Assembly (NCBI GenBank): GCA_963575745.1
Contig: CAUYUJ010016150.1
Coordinates: 172,490-192,489, forward strand
From: Prorocentrum cordatum
Lineage: Eukaryota > Sar > Dinophyceae > Prorocentrales > Prorocentraceae
Direction: 5' to 3'
Length of the DNA stretch: 20,000 bases
Within the stretch, counting starts at the first letter, position 1; the number at the start of each line of letters is the position of its first letter. The notes under the pieces were generated by a model. It was given only the letters and a program-made list of their open reading frames with translations, searched no databases and had not been told where the DNA came from. Shown in pieces: positions 1-7,309 of the stretch. Both the position numbers and the translations under genes were made by a program.

Positions 1-74
<74 letters not shown>

Positions 75-94
75 GTGCGCGTGTGCGCGTGTGC
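1..94. repeat. (GT)n dinucleotide microsatellite
   Basis: A pure GT run covers about the first 69 bases and then grades into GTGTGCGC variants up to about position 94. It starts at the window edge, so its full length is unknown. Alternating purine-pyrimidine DNA of this kind can adopt Z-DNA. Confidence 0.97.
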
Positions 95-108
95 TGTGGC
101 ATGGCACG

Positions 109-290
109 GGACATGACGCCAGCGCTGCAGCGGGAGCACGAGTCGAAACGGGCGGAAGCGCGGAAATGAGGCCAGCGCTGCAGCGGGAGCACGATTCGGA
201 ACGAGCGGAAGCACGGAAATGAGGCCAGCGCTGCAGCGGGAACACGATTCGGAGCGAGCGGGGCCCGAAAATGAGGCCGGCGCCCCGGCG
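109..290. repeat. About 53-bp tandem repeat, roughly 3.5 copies
   Basis: The marker AAATGAGGCC recurs at about 164, 217 and 269, giving a period of 52-53 bp, and a diverged copy precedes it from about 111. Each unit contains GCTGCAGCGGGAGCACGATT, whose GGGAGCRCGATTC core is also the core of the R unit at 1.7-4.7 kb. The stretch 291-432 that follows is A-rich single-copy-looking DNA with no recognisable feature. Confidence 0.9.
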
Positions 291-432
291 AGAGCAGCAT
301 TTTGAAAAAAAACACAAGCGAAAACCCGTTTCCCGGAAATCTTGTGTGTAAAAAAACAATACGCAGGGGGGTGTCGGATATCTTCGGGACCCCTATCAGG
401 GGAAGTGGGAGAGTATTTTCATATTGTGTAAT

Positions 433-600
433 TGTGGAGGGGGAGGAGGAGGAGGAGGAGGAGGAGGAGGAGGAGGAGGAGGAGGAGGAGGAGGAGGAGA
501 GGAGGAGGAGGAAGGAGGAGGAAGGAGGAGGAGGAGGAGGAGGAGGAGGGGGAGGAGAAGGAGGAGGAGGAGGAGGGAGGAGGAGGAGGAGGAGGAGGAT
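433..600. repeat. (GGA)n polypurine microsatellite
   Basis: An almost uninterrupted GGA/GGG/GAA polypurine tract lies on the plus strand. Open frames crossing it encode only poly-Glu, poly-Gly or poly-Arg (poly-Pro, poly-Leu or poly-Ser on the other strand) and are repeat artefacts. Such mirror-symmetric purine runs can form triplex (H-) DNA. Confidence 0.95.
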
Positions 601-727
601 TGTTGTTGATCCCCCCTTCCAGTAAGAGATGTGTTGATTCGATTCAAGTGCCCCCCCCGGGGCTCGCACCCTGTTTTTTATCCAGGAACGTATTCCCCCT
701 CAAACTGCGTTGTCGGCCCCCGGTTTA
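601..727 (-). repeat. Block A, copy 1 (SINE-like dispersed repeat)
   Basis: This is the first of six block A copies (1958-2090 and 2977-3106 plus; 3388-3475, 4382-4516 and a remnant 5018-5085 minus). Shared landmarks read on the plus strand are TTGTTGATCCCC at the left edge, then AAGTGCCCC, GGGGCTCGCACCCTG, a TTTTT-ATC segment, CTCAAACTGCG and GGCCCCCGGT. The block is followed directly by (AAC)n. Orientation is given as the strand on which the RNA polymerase III-like boxes would read. It is a repeat by direct comparison; a SINE nature is only inferred. Confidence 0.8.
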
Positions 728-766
728 CAACAACCACAACAACCACAACAACCACAACAACAACAC
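726..766. repeat. (AAC)n / AACAACC microsatellite at block A edge
   Basis: This is a short AACAACC/AAC run. The same triplet (as AAC or GTT) borders block A in most other copies, so it seems to belong to the block's boundary and not to be a chance neighbour. Confidence 0.9.
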
Positions 767-769
767 TTA

Positions 770-1145
770 CTTTAAGATGTATATACGATCGCGTGCCAAT
801 CCATACGTGTATCCCAAACCCTTGGTACCCGCCCTCGTCGTCTTCGATCGTACCCCTTTGGGGGTAAATCTTCCTAACCTGCCATGCGTCTGTAGTGCAT
901 CCCCTAAAAGAGGGAAGAGAGGACGGGTGGAAGGGGGAGGGAGAATAATGGAGCACGAAAGAAATTTGCAGGAGGGGGGCCAGGATCAGAAAACAAGTGG
1001 TAGAACCAGACGGGCACATCGGGTGGGCCGACCCATAGCGGGCAGGTCGGGAAGGCGGGCCCAGGCGACGAGGTCGAGCAGGCGGGTTGCTGAAGCGTGG
1101 GTCCTGCATGAAACGCGAGGAAGTCTCGAGCGACAGCGCGATTCC
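770..1145 (+). repeat. Block B, copy 1
   Basis: This roughly 375-bp block matches the reverse complement of 3723-4075 along most of its length, matches 2128-2255 directly over its first third, and matches the reverse complement of 4726-5015. Landmarks are TACCCGCCCTC-TCGTCTTCGATC, a small hairpin at 851-866 (TACCCC-TTTG-GGGGTA), a purine-rich middle, the segment around GACGGGCACATCGGGTGGGCC, and an end that runs into an R unit at about 1117-1145. No coding function is apparent. Confidence 0.85.
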
Positions 1146-1169
1146 CAAGTAAATCGTGAGAGAAGCCAG

Positions 1170-1640
1170 CGTGGGCCACGAAGGGCATAAAATCCGACGC
1201 CACAGAGGGCAGCGACGGGGCTGCTGAGGGCAGCACCAGGGCCAAGAAGGGCAGCGAGGGGGCCACAAAGGGCGACAGCGGGGCCACAAAGGGCATGCAA
1301 ATGGGGCCACGACGGGCGCGAGCGAGCGGGGGCCACGAAGGGCAAGCGCATACGGGGCCACAGAGGGCGACAGCGGGGCCATTGACGGCAGCAAAGGGGC
1401 CACGAAGGGCAGCGAGGGGGCCACGAAGGGCGACAGCGGGGCTACGAAGGGCGTGCGTATGGGGCCACGACGGGCGCGTGCGAGCGGGGGCCACGAAGGG
1501 CATATCATGCGGGGCCACAAGGGGCAGCGACGGGGCCACTGAGGCCAGCAACGGTGCCACGAAAGGCAGCGAGCGAAGGCGACCGCGGAACCAGCACGGG
1601 CAGCGAGGGGCATCGAAGGCGGGCGAAGGGCAGCGAGCTG
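1170..1640 (+). repeat. Minisatellite M, copy 1
   Basis: The tract consists of imperfect copies of a 15-bp core GGGGCCACGAAGGGC alternating with GACAGC, GCATGC or GCGAGC spacers, giving 15- to 30-bp periodicity. Variants include CACAAAGGGC and CACGACGGGC. Long frames on both strands (for example repeated Pro-Phe-Val-Ala-Pro on the minus strand) come from the unit being close to a multiple of three. They carry no domain and are not called as genes. A fragment of the block B end follows at about 1640-1720. Confidence 0.93.
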
Positions 1641-1689
1641 CGGGCGTGCAGGCCCCGACGGGCGGGTCGAGCGGGCGGGTCGTTGAAGC

Positions 1690-1957
1690 GTGAGGAGTTC
1701 GCTTGAACCGCCAGGCAATATGTAGCGGGAGCGCGATTCCTGAGTGTCGAGGATCGGCACCTGGATAGATTGTGAGGAAATATCTAACGAAGTGGTTCGT
1801 TAGTAAGTTACGAGGAAGTCCCATGCGAGAACGCGATGCTGCAATTCAGTCAGGAAGTATCAGGCGGGAGCCGCGGTTCGGTGGTAAATTGCCAGGAAGT
1901 CCTAAGCGAGAGCGCGATTCGTCAATACATTGTGAGGAAGTATCAGGCGGGAGATGG
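1690..1957 (+). repeat. R tandem array 1 (about 42-bp unit)
   Basis: Units are recognised by GAGGAAGT or CAGGAAGT at about 1811, 1852, 1891 and 1934, each followed by a GCGAGAGCGCGATTC-like or GCGGGAGC-like segment and an AATTG/AAATTG linker. The period is about 40-43 bp. Units are diverged, which suggests an old array. It leads directly into block A copy 2. Confidence 0.88.
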
Positions 1958-2090
1958 TAAACCGGGGACCAACGACAAAGCTTGACGCTCAACCAAGATA
2001 TTCCTGATACAAAACAGGGTACGAGCCCCAGGAGGGGCACTTCAATCGAATAAATACAATGTGCACCGGGCGGGGGGGAGGAACAATGAT
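1958..2090 (+). repeat. Block A, copy 2
   Basis: Reverse-complement relative of 601-727, with AACCGGGG at the left edge, ACAGGGTACGAGCCCC in the middle, GGGGCACTTCAATCGAAT, and a G-run before GAACAATGAT at the right edge. In this orientation the central GGTACGAGCCC resembles a polymerase III B box with one substitution. The left edge lacks the (GTT)n seen in copies 3-5 and abuts the R array directly. Confidence 0.85.
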
Positions 2091-2127
2091 TAGTCTCAGA
2101 AATGATAGTTCAACCACAACAACAATC

Positions 2128-2255
2128 ATTCTAAGACCGTTCGCCCTTATATGCTCGAGTGTCCAAAAAGGCGTATTCCCAAACCCTCGATACCCGCCCT
2201 CTTCGTCTTCGATCGAACCCCTTTTGGGGGGTATACCTTTCTTCCCTGCAGGCCA
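2128..2255 (+). repeat. Block B, copy 2 (5' part only)
   Basis: Matches the first third of block B: CTAAGACCGTTCGC, then CCCAAACCCTCGATACCCGC, then TCTTCGTCTTCGATCG, then the ACCCC/GGGGT hairpin at about 2217-2232. It follows an AACAACAAT run just as copy 1 follows (AAC)n. The rest of block B is replaced by GC-rich sequence and (GAC)n. Confidence 0.85.
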
Positions 2256-2271
2256 GGCCCCGGCAAGCGGC

Positions 2272-2338
2272 GGGGCGGCCGCGGACCGTCGGCCTGGCCA
2301 GCGGCAGCGCTGATCGGTGGGGCGGCCGCGGACCGTCG
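2272..2338 (+). repeat. Exact 20-bp GC-rich direct duplication
   Basis: GGGGCGGCCGCGGACCGTCG is present identically at 2272-2291 and 2319-2338, a 47-bp period. It carries a NotI-like GCGGCCGC core. No function is visible. Confidence 0.85.
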
Positions 2339-2372
2339 ACCCGACCCCAAGAGGGACGGACAGGGGACCGAC

Positions 2373-2402
2373 CACGACGACGACGACGACGACGACGACG
2401 AA

Positions 2403-2442
<40 letters not shown>
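2373..2442. repeat. (GAC)n trinucleotide microsatellite
   Basis: A near-pure CGA/GAC run with single AAG and GGC interruptions. All open frames through it are homopolymers (poly-Asp, poly-Thr, poly-Arg) and are not genes. Confidence 0.96.
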
Positions 2443-2471
2443 AGCGAAAGCGAGAGCGAGAGAGAACGACA

Positions 2472-2712
2472 GCAGGGCCACGAAGGGCACGAAGTAGGCC
2501 ACAAAGGGCGACAGCGGGGACACGAAGGGAATGCGTATGGGGCCACGAAGAGCGCGAACGAACGGGGGCCACAAAGTGCAGATAATGCGGGGCCACAGAA
2601 TGCAACTATGGGGCCACTGAAAGTAGCAATTGGGCCGCGTAGGACAGTGAGGGGGACAAAAATGGCGACAGCGGGGCCACGAAGGGCATGCACATGCGGC
2701 CACAACGAGCGC
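2472..2712 (+). repeat. Minisatellite M, copy 2
   Basis: Second occurrence of the GGGGCCACGAAGGGC family, more diverged than 1170-1640 (variants GGGGCCACAAAGTGC and GGGGCCACAGAATGC). It holds the same relative position in the composite: after B and before R. Confidence 0.9.
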
Positions 2713-2714
2713 GA

Positions 2715-2964
2715 CTCCTGGGTGCCTGGGTGTCGGGAGCGCGGCGCTTAGGCAAATTGTAGGAAATTCCAACGCAAGGCCATTCTTCAGTAAATTGCTA
2801 ACAAGTCTCCAGCGAGAGCGCGACTCCAGAGCGCCGGGAGAGCGATTCTTGAAAAAAATGCAAGGAAGTTCCAAGCGAGAGCGCGACTCCTGAATAAAAT
2901 GCGAGGAAGTCTCGGGCGGGATCGGGGGTCCTAGCTGATTTGTAAGGAAGTCTCAGGTGGGAGC
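2715..2964 (+). repeat. R tandem array 2
   Basis: Roughly six diverged units of the 42-bp R repeat. The clearest are AAGGAAGTTCCAAGCGAGAG followed by CGCGACTCCTGAATAAAATG, and GCGAGGAAGTCTCGGGCGGG. The array ends in TCTCAGGTGGGAGCC, immediately before the (GTT)n that opens block A copy 3. Confidence 0.88.
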
Positions 2965-3106
2965 CGTTGTTGTTGTAACCCAGGGGCCAGGGGCCAAGTT
3001 TGAGCAGGAAGATTTCCCCTGTCAAAAAACAGGGTGCAAGCGTCGAGGGGCACACATTGATTGAGAAAAAACAGTCTGCACCGGTGGGGGGGGACCAACA
3101 ATACTT
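2965..3106 (+). repeat. (GTT)n plus block A, copy 3
   Basis: (GTT)3-4 is followed by AACCCAGGGGCCAGGGGCC, AAGTTTGAGCAGGAA, ACAGGGTGCAAGCG and a G-run ending in GGACCAACAATA. This copy shows the complete edge structure: R unit, (GTT)n, block A, then an AACAATA/AACAAC tail. Confidence 0.85.
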
Positions 3107-3134
3107 ATTCTTCAGACATGAGATCAACAACAAT

Positions 3135-3385
3135 AACAACTGCTCCCGCCCGATATTTCCTAACAAATTACTGAGGGAGCTCTCGCTAGGGACTCCTCGC
3201 AATTTGTCCAAGAATCGCGCTCCCGCATGTGACTTCCTCGCAACGTATTCAGGCGCCACGCCTTCGTCATTCAGGCATCGCGCTCTCGTTTAGGAGCTCC
3301 TCATAACCTAGTTTGGAATCGCGCTGTCGCTCGAGACTTCATGGCGCATTATGCTGGACTCACGCATTCGCGTAACGTTCGTGCT
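3135..3385 (-). repeat. R tandem array 3, inverted
   Basis: Here the R unit appears as its reverse complement: GCTCCCGCC..GATATTTCC, then GAATCGCGCTCCC, GACTTCCTCGCAA, then ATCGCGCTCTCG. The switch of strand between 2964 and 3135 marks the centre of a large inverted arrangement spanning about 0.77-5.0 kb. Confidence 0.85.
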
Positions 3386-3387
3386 TT

Positions 3388-3475
3388 TTCAATTGAAATG
3401 CCCTTCCCGGGGTTTGTTGTGTTTTTACAAGGGAAAGTGTTCCTGCTCAAACTGTGCCCCTGGCCCCCGGTGTAC
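3388..3475 (-). repeat. Block A, copy 4 (shortened)
   Basis: Contains AATTGAAATGCCC, CCCGGGGTTTGTTG, AGGGAAAGTGTTCCTGCTC, AAACTGTGCCCCTGGCCCCC and GGTGTACAAGAACAAC. The GCTCGCACCCTG segment is replaced by TTTGTTGTG, so the putative B box is lost in this copy. It is followed by (AAC)n at about 3477-3503. Confidence 0.82.
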
Positions 3476-3503
3476 AAGAACAACAGCAACAACAACAACA
3501 ACG

Positions 3504-3722
3504 GTTCCCGCCTGATATGTCCCCACAATGTATTCCCAAATCGCTCTCTCGCGAGGGGGCGTCCTCAGAATTTCATGTAGGAATCACGTTCTCACGTGGG
3601 ACATCGTTGCAGTTCATTCAGACGCCACGCCCTCGACACTCAGGAATCACGCTCTCCGTGTGGCTTTTCAAGATGTATTAGGGACTCGCGCTATCGCTCG
3701 AGACTTTCTCGCGACTCATGCA
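3504..3722 (-). repeat. R tandem array 4, inverted
   Basis: Reverse-complement R units: TTCCCGCCTGATATGTCC, AATCGCTCTCTCGCGAGGG, AATCACGTTCTCACG, AATCACGCTCTCCG, CTCGCGCTATCGCTCGAGAC. The array runs without a gap into inverted block B. Confidence 0.87.
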
Positions 3723-4075
3723 AGACGCACGCTTTAGCAAGCCGCTTGCTCGACCTGGCCGTCTAGGCCCGCCTTCCCGACCCGTCCGTTACAGTCTACC
3801 CCCTCGATGTGCCCGTCTGGTCCTGTCACATGTTTTCTATTCTTAGCCCCCCTCCTGTTATTTTCTCTCGTGTTCCATGCTCTTCCCTCCCCCTGTTATC
3901 CCTTCCTTCCATCCGTCTGTCATTCCCCTGCCTTAGGTGCTACACGAAATACACACGTTGCAGGCAGGAAAGATACACCCCGAAGGGGGTACTATCGAAG
4001 ACGAAGAGGGCGGGTATCGAGGGTGCGGGATATATGTGTTGAGTGGCACGCGAGCAAGGAAAAGCGAACAGTCTT
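3723..4075 (-). repeat. Block B, copy 3, inverted
   Basis: Reverse complement of 770-1145 with recognisable collinearity: GCTTGCTCGACCTGG, GATGTGCCCGTCTGG, a pyrimidine-rich middle, the hairpin ACCCC-GAAG-GGGGT at 3977-3990, GACGAAGAGGGCGGGTATCG, and a TTAAAATTGTTGTT edge. This is the longest clear inverted partner of copy 1. Confidence 0.87.
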
Positions 4076-4077
4076 AA

Positions 4078-4372
4078 AATTGTTGTTGTTGGTGTTGTGG
4101 GTGATGTTGTTGTTAGTAGTGGTGGTGGTGTTGTTGGTGCTGGTGGTGTTGGTGGTGTTGGTGTTGTTACTGTTGCTGCTGTTGTTGCTGGTGTTGGTGT
4201 CGGTGTTGTTGTTGGTGTTGGTGGTGGTGTTGTTGCTGTTGTTGTTGCTGTTGCTGCTGCTGCTGATGCTGATGTTGTTGGTGTTGATGTTATGTGTTTT
4301 GGTGCTGCTACTGTTGTTGTTGCTGCTGTTGCCTTTGCTGTTGTTGTTTATGTTGCTGCTGGACCCTCGTAT
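4078..4372. repeat. (TTG)n / GTTGCTGTT compound microsatellite
   Basis: About 295 bp of TTG, GTTG, GTGGTG and GCTGTT triplet variants. Read on the minus strand it is a (CAA)n-type tail directly following block A copy 5, which fits a simple-repeat tail of a minus-strand retroposon. Frames through it give only Val/Leu/Cys/Ala runs. Confidence 0.93.
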
Positions 4373-4381
4373 CTAAAAACA

Positions 4382-4516
4382 AGTATTGTTGATCCCCTCT
4401 GGTAAACATTGTATGTGTTTACTTGAAGTGCCCCCTCTCGTGGTTCGCACCCTGTTTCTCATCAGGGAAAGCTTGGTGTCACCAAACTGCGCCCCTGGCC
4501 CCCGAACTACAATAAC
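4382..4516 (-). repeat. Block A, copy 5 (best polymerase III-like boxes)
   Basis: Full-length block A. Read on the minus strand it contains GGGCGCAGTTTGGT (complement of 4481-4494), close to the tRNA A-box pattern TRGYNNARNNGG. About 28 bases later it has GGGTGCGAACCA (complement of 4441-4452), one substitution from the B-box pattern GGTTCGANNCC. The order and spacing are roughly those of a tRNA-derived promoter, slightly short. The (TTG)n tract lies downstream in that orientation. The repeat call is firm; the promoter reading is inference. Confidence 0.8.
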
Positions 4517-4517
4517 A

Positions 4518-4725
4518 ACGGCTCCCGCCGGATACTTCCTCACGTCCATTCCAAAGTCGCGCTCTCGCGCGGGATTGTCTCACAAGATCTGCAGGGATCG
4601 CGCTCTCGTGTGCGACATCCACGCCATTTATTCAAACGCCGCGCCCTCGACATTCAGGAATCACGCTCTCGCATTGGCCTTTTTTCACGGTTTAGTTGGG
4701 ACATCGTTTGAGTTTTCTTCGCGAT
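4518..4725 (-). repeat. R tandem array 5, inverted
   Basis: Reverse-complement R units: GGCTCCCGCCGGATACTTCC, AAAGTCGCGCTCTCGCGCGG, GGGATCGCGCTCTCGTG, AATCACGCTCTCGCATTGG. Same place in the composite as array 4: between (AAC)n-bounded block A and inverted block B. Confidence 0.87.
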
Positions 4726-5015
4726 TCATGCAGCACTCACGCTTCATCAGCACGTCCTCTCAACCTGGCCGCTTGGGCCCGCCTCCCCGACCCGCCCGTC
4801 AGGGTCTGCCCGCCCGATGGGCCCGTCTGGTTCTGCCACGCGCTTTCTGCTCCGAGCCCCCCTTCCTTCCTTCTCCTCCTCCTCCTCCTCCTCCTCCTCC
4901 TTCTCCTCCTCCTCCTCCTCCTCCTCCTCCTCCCATCCTTCTTCCTCCCCCCATCCATCTGTCCTCTCTTCCCCTCGTGCAGGGGTTGCACCACTTCCAC
5001 GCGGCAGGTAAGGAA
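4726..5015 (-). repeat. Block B, copy 4, inverted, with (CTC)n expansion
   Basis: Collinear with copy 3: AACCTGGCCGCTTGGGCCCG, CCGATGGGCCCGTCTGG, then CCATCCATCTGTCC and AGGGGTTGCACCACTTCCAC, ending at GCAGGTAAGGAAGATA. In the pyrimidine-rich middle, where copy 3 has CCTCCCCCTG-like sequence, this copy carries a (CTC/CCT)n run at about 4873-4943. The microsatellite appears to have expanded inside the block. Confidence 0.84.
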
Positions 5016-5017
5016 GA

Positions 5018-5085
5018 TACAGTGCCCCTCCAGGGGCCTGCCTTGCTTTCATCCGGGAAATCTGCTCCGGCCCCCGAGGGCGGAG
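5018..5085 (-). repeat. Block A remnant, copy 6
   Basis: A shortened, diverged match: AGTGCCCCTCCAGGGGCCTG, then TTTCATCCGGGAAATCTGCTC and CGGCCCCCG in the same order as in the other copies. The (AAC)n edge is absent. Confidence 0.55.
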
Positions 5086-5983
5086 CGACTCCTCAGAAAC
5101 CTTTGCGCTTTCTGAGAAGTCTCCCGCGTCTTCGGGAAAGGCCTAGAAAACTGGTCCGAAGGTTTGGGGGCTTCTGAGCCTCCTGAGAAGGCCCTCTCCC
5201 TCTCACTCCCCCCATCGCTCGCCGCGGACCCCTGGGACGGTGCATCGGGGAAGCCTCAGGGAACACGCGGGCATCGATAGCAGACCTCAGGGCGGCCCCA
5301 CGCTCCGGGATCCCTTTCCTCCAGACCCCCTTTTTCGCACGTCCTGGCAGAGAAGGAGGCGGAGAGGGACTGCGCAAGCGCGCCTCCGGAAGTGTTGCCT
5401 GTGGCTTCGTTGCTGTTTTGTCTGCCTCTGACGGCGGTCGAAGCGTCCGACGCAGGGGACGCCAATACAAGGCTGGCAGCCTGGCACACTTAGATTTCAA
5501 TCATTCGTGCCCGGTGGGAATGGCTGCATGGGCACCACCTAGAGCATGTTGCATGAGTTCTCGAGTTGTTTGAGGCCTCTCGCCATTCCTCCCCCTTGCC
5601 CCTGTCCTGCCTGGTGGCTCCCTGTTGCGAATTCGCGCCGAGAGGCATCGCCTTTGTGTAACTTTTCCGTCTTGCATGCAGGGCGCCCCACGGAGGGACC
5701 ACGCCCCCGACGTTCCGACCCTCTGGCGGACCAATACCTCCCCGGAGGGCCCCCCGCTGGAGGGCCCGCCGGGCCAATACTCCCCGCTCGCCACGCCCGG
5801 TCCCAGCGGGCACGTCTCCGCTGAACTTTTTTTGCGGGCTGCGCGGGGCGAGCGCGCGCGCGCGCGTGCACGCCATTCGGCGGAGGGTCATTTGCAGTGG
5901 GGGCCCATGCCCAGGAGACACCCTGCTTGCCTTCAGCCAAGCAGTGGGGAAGCGTCCTGGCTCGCCTATGGCCCTGCCGAGCA
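5086..5983. other. No supported gene; GC-rich unique-looking stretch
   Basis: Open frames here are short, overlap on both strands and have no recognisable domain. Visible details: a small inverted repeat near 5092-5125 (CTCAGAAA..TTTCTGAGAAG), a CG alternation at about 5853-5866 that could adopt Z-DNA, and locally repeated GGAGGGCCC-type words at 5738-5775. I see no promoter or RNA gene. Confidence 0.6.
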
Positions 5984-6120
5984 ATGTTCTAAGAACCTTT
6001 TGTGGCTTCCACGAAATGTTCTTAGAACATGTCTTGTTGATATTGTGTTGTTTTACCACATCGGGCTTATGTTCTAAGAACATTGTTTTTGTTATTAGAA
6101 CATGTTTGGCTTCTAAGAAC
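5984..6120. repeat. Cluster of five copies of a 15-bp near-palindrome
   Basis: ATGTTCTAAGAAC at 5984-5996; ATGTTCTTAGAACAT at 6016-6030; its exact reverse complement ATGTTCTAAGAACAT at 6069-6083; a two-mismatch copy at 6089-6103; and the core TTCTAAGAAC at 6111-6120. The cluster is markedly AT-richer than its surroundings. It could be a protein-binding array, a set of small hairpins or the remains of a foldback element. Nothing in the sequence decides between these. Confidence 0.85.
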
Positions 6121-6492
6121 TTTTCGGGGTAGGACTATAGGAATGCTGGGACGGTCGGTCCCTGCTCAATTCAGGGTGTCTTGGGTGTCTTGGGTTTCGA
6201 TGGTTGTGCCATGGAAAGCGTGACGCTCCCAGACCAAAAGTCGATGGACGTCCTGGGGTCCCAGGGCCAGGTTTCTTGCGGAAGGTTTCTTGTGGACTGG
6301 CCTCCACTGTACCTCGATGTCGCGTGCAGATTTTCTTCCGAGCTGTGCGCGCACCGCCTTTTGCTTCCACCTCTCGGCCCCCTCCCCTCCTCTCGGGTCG
6401 AAAGGGAGGAGGGGGGATTAGAATAGCGCGGGGGGGGAGGTCAGAAATCGGCACAGGGGCGCCCCTGGCGCCGGGAGTCGACGGGAAAATGA
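6121..6492. other. No supported gene
   Basis: No ORF with a recognisable product. Two details are visible: a TGTCTTGGG duplication near 6177-6195, and a polypyrimidine/polypurine inverted repeat at about 6379-6416 (CCTCCCCTCC pairing with GGGAGGAGGG) with a loop of about 14 bases. Confidence 0.6.
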
Positions 6493-6800
6493 ATCAGGGC
6501 CCCAATGCTAACCAGGAGTCCTGATTAGCAATGTTTTGGTCCAGGGGGCCCTGATCCAGGACCTTAGTCCTGGATCAGGAGCCCCTGGTTGGCAATGCCC
6601 TGGCTAGGAACCCTGGGGGCCCTGGATAGCAATCTCCAGGACCAAGGTCCTGGCTCGCGATGTCCTGGTTAGGAGCCCCTGGGGGCCCTGGATAGCAGTG
6701 TCCTGGTCAGGAGCCCTGGTCAGCAATGTCCAGGACCGAGGTCCTGGATCAGGAGCCCTGGGGGCCCTGGCCCAAGGTCGTGGTCCAGGACCTTGGACAT
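6493..6800. repeat. Palindrome-bearing minisatellite
   Basis: Imperfect tandem units carry the words GGAGCCCCTGG, GGGGGCCCTGGATAGCA, ATGTCCTGG and CCAGGACC..GGTCCTGG. Each of several units carries its own palindrome: perfect 12-bp arms CTGATCCAGGAC and GTCCTGGATCAG (6551-6562 and 6567-6578, four-base loop), CCAGGACC-AA-GGTCCTGG at 6636-6653 and CCAGGACC-GA-GGTCCTGG at 6730-6747. No gene is supported here. Confidence 0.88.
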
Positions 6801-6984
6801 TTCGCCTGGAGAGAACGACGCATGGAGAGTGGTTCGATGACCCCCCGGCAGCTCCACGGGGTGCGCCAGCCCCAGCGTCCCGGTGTGCCACTGCCCCCGC
6901 CTGCGGGAGCCCTGAGAGAGCCGCCTCCGTGACCCTGGCATCCGCCGACAGCAATGTTCCAATCCGCTGCCCCAGACCCAGAGA

Positions 6985-7180
6985 TCCGACGCGCCCAAAG
7001 AATTGGGGCGGGCGGATCTTGACTGCGTTCGGCCTCCGGGGGGCCCTCGCCGGGCCTCGGGAGCGTCGCAAAATTACTCGGGGCGAGAAGCCGCCCCCAC
7101 AGGGAAGTGATCCAGGCCTCCGGGGCCCACGCACCGAAAAAAGGCAGCCTGATGTCTGGACCCCCAGGGGTTAGCCCTGC
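6985..7180 (+). repeat. Block C, copy 1
   Basis: Shares with 7310-7500 and, inverted, with 7540-7705 the ordered landmarks GGCCTC-GGGGGCCCTCGCCGGGCC, a GGGAGCGTCG or GGGACCGTC segment, an A-run, ACTCGGGGCGA and GGGGAAG or GGGAAG, with GATGTCTGG near the end. No coding signal. Confidence 0.75.
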
Positions 7181-7309
7181 GCCCCAGAACCCCATGTTTG
7201 CTGGCCCTGGGCCCGGTAGTCGGCCCTGGGGAGGGGGGGGGGGGGGCGGAAGCCCAAGAGAAATGCCCAGACGGAGAGAGACGTCGTCGGAGATCTCGGG
7301 AGCCGATGT

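Noticed and set aside
678-1760. 360-codon minus-strand frame with repeated Pro-Phe-Val-Ala-Pro-like peptides
   Set aside because: The peptide repeat mirrors the 15-bp M minisatellite. Parallel open frames occur in other registers over the same DNA, as expected for a repeat with length divisible by three.
5999-6120. TTCTAAGAA sites as heat-shock or STAT-type elements
   Set aside because: The TTC-N3-GAA pattern fits animal STAT sites and only loosely heat-shock elements. The context is a probable protist, so naming a factor would be guesswork.
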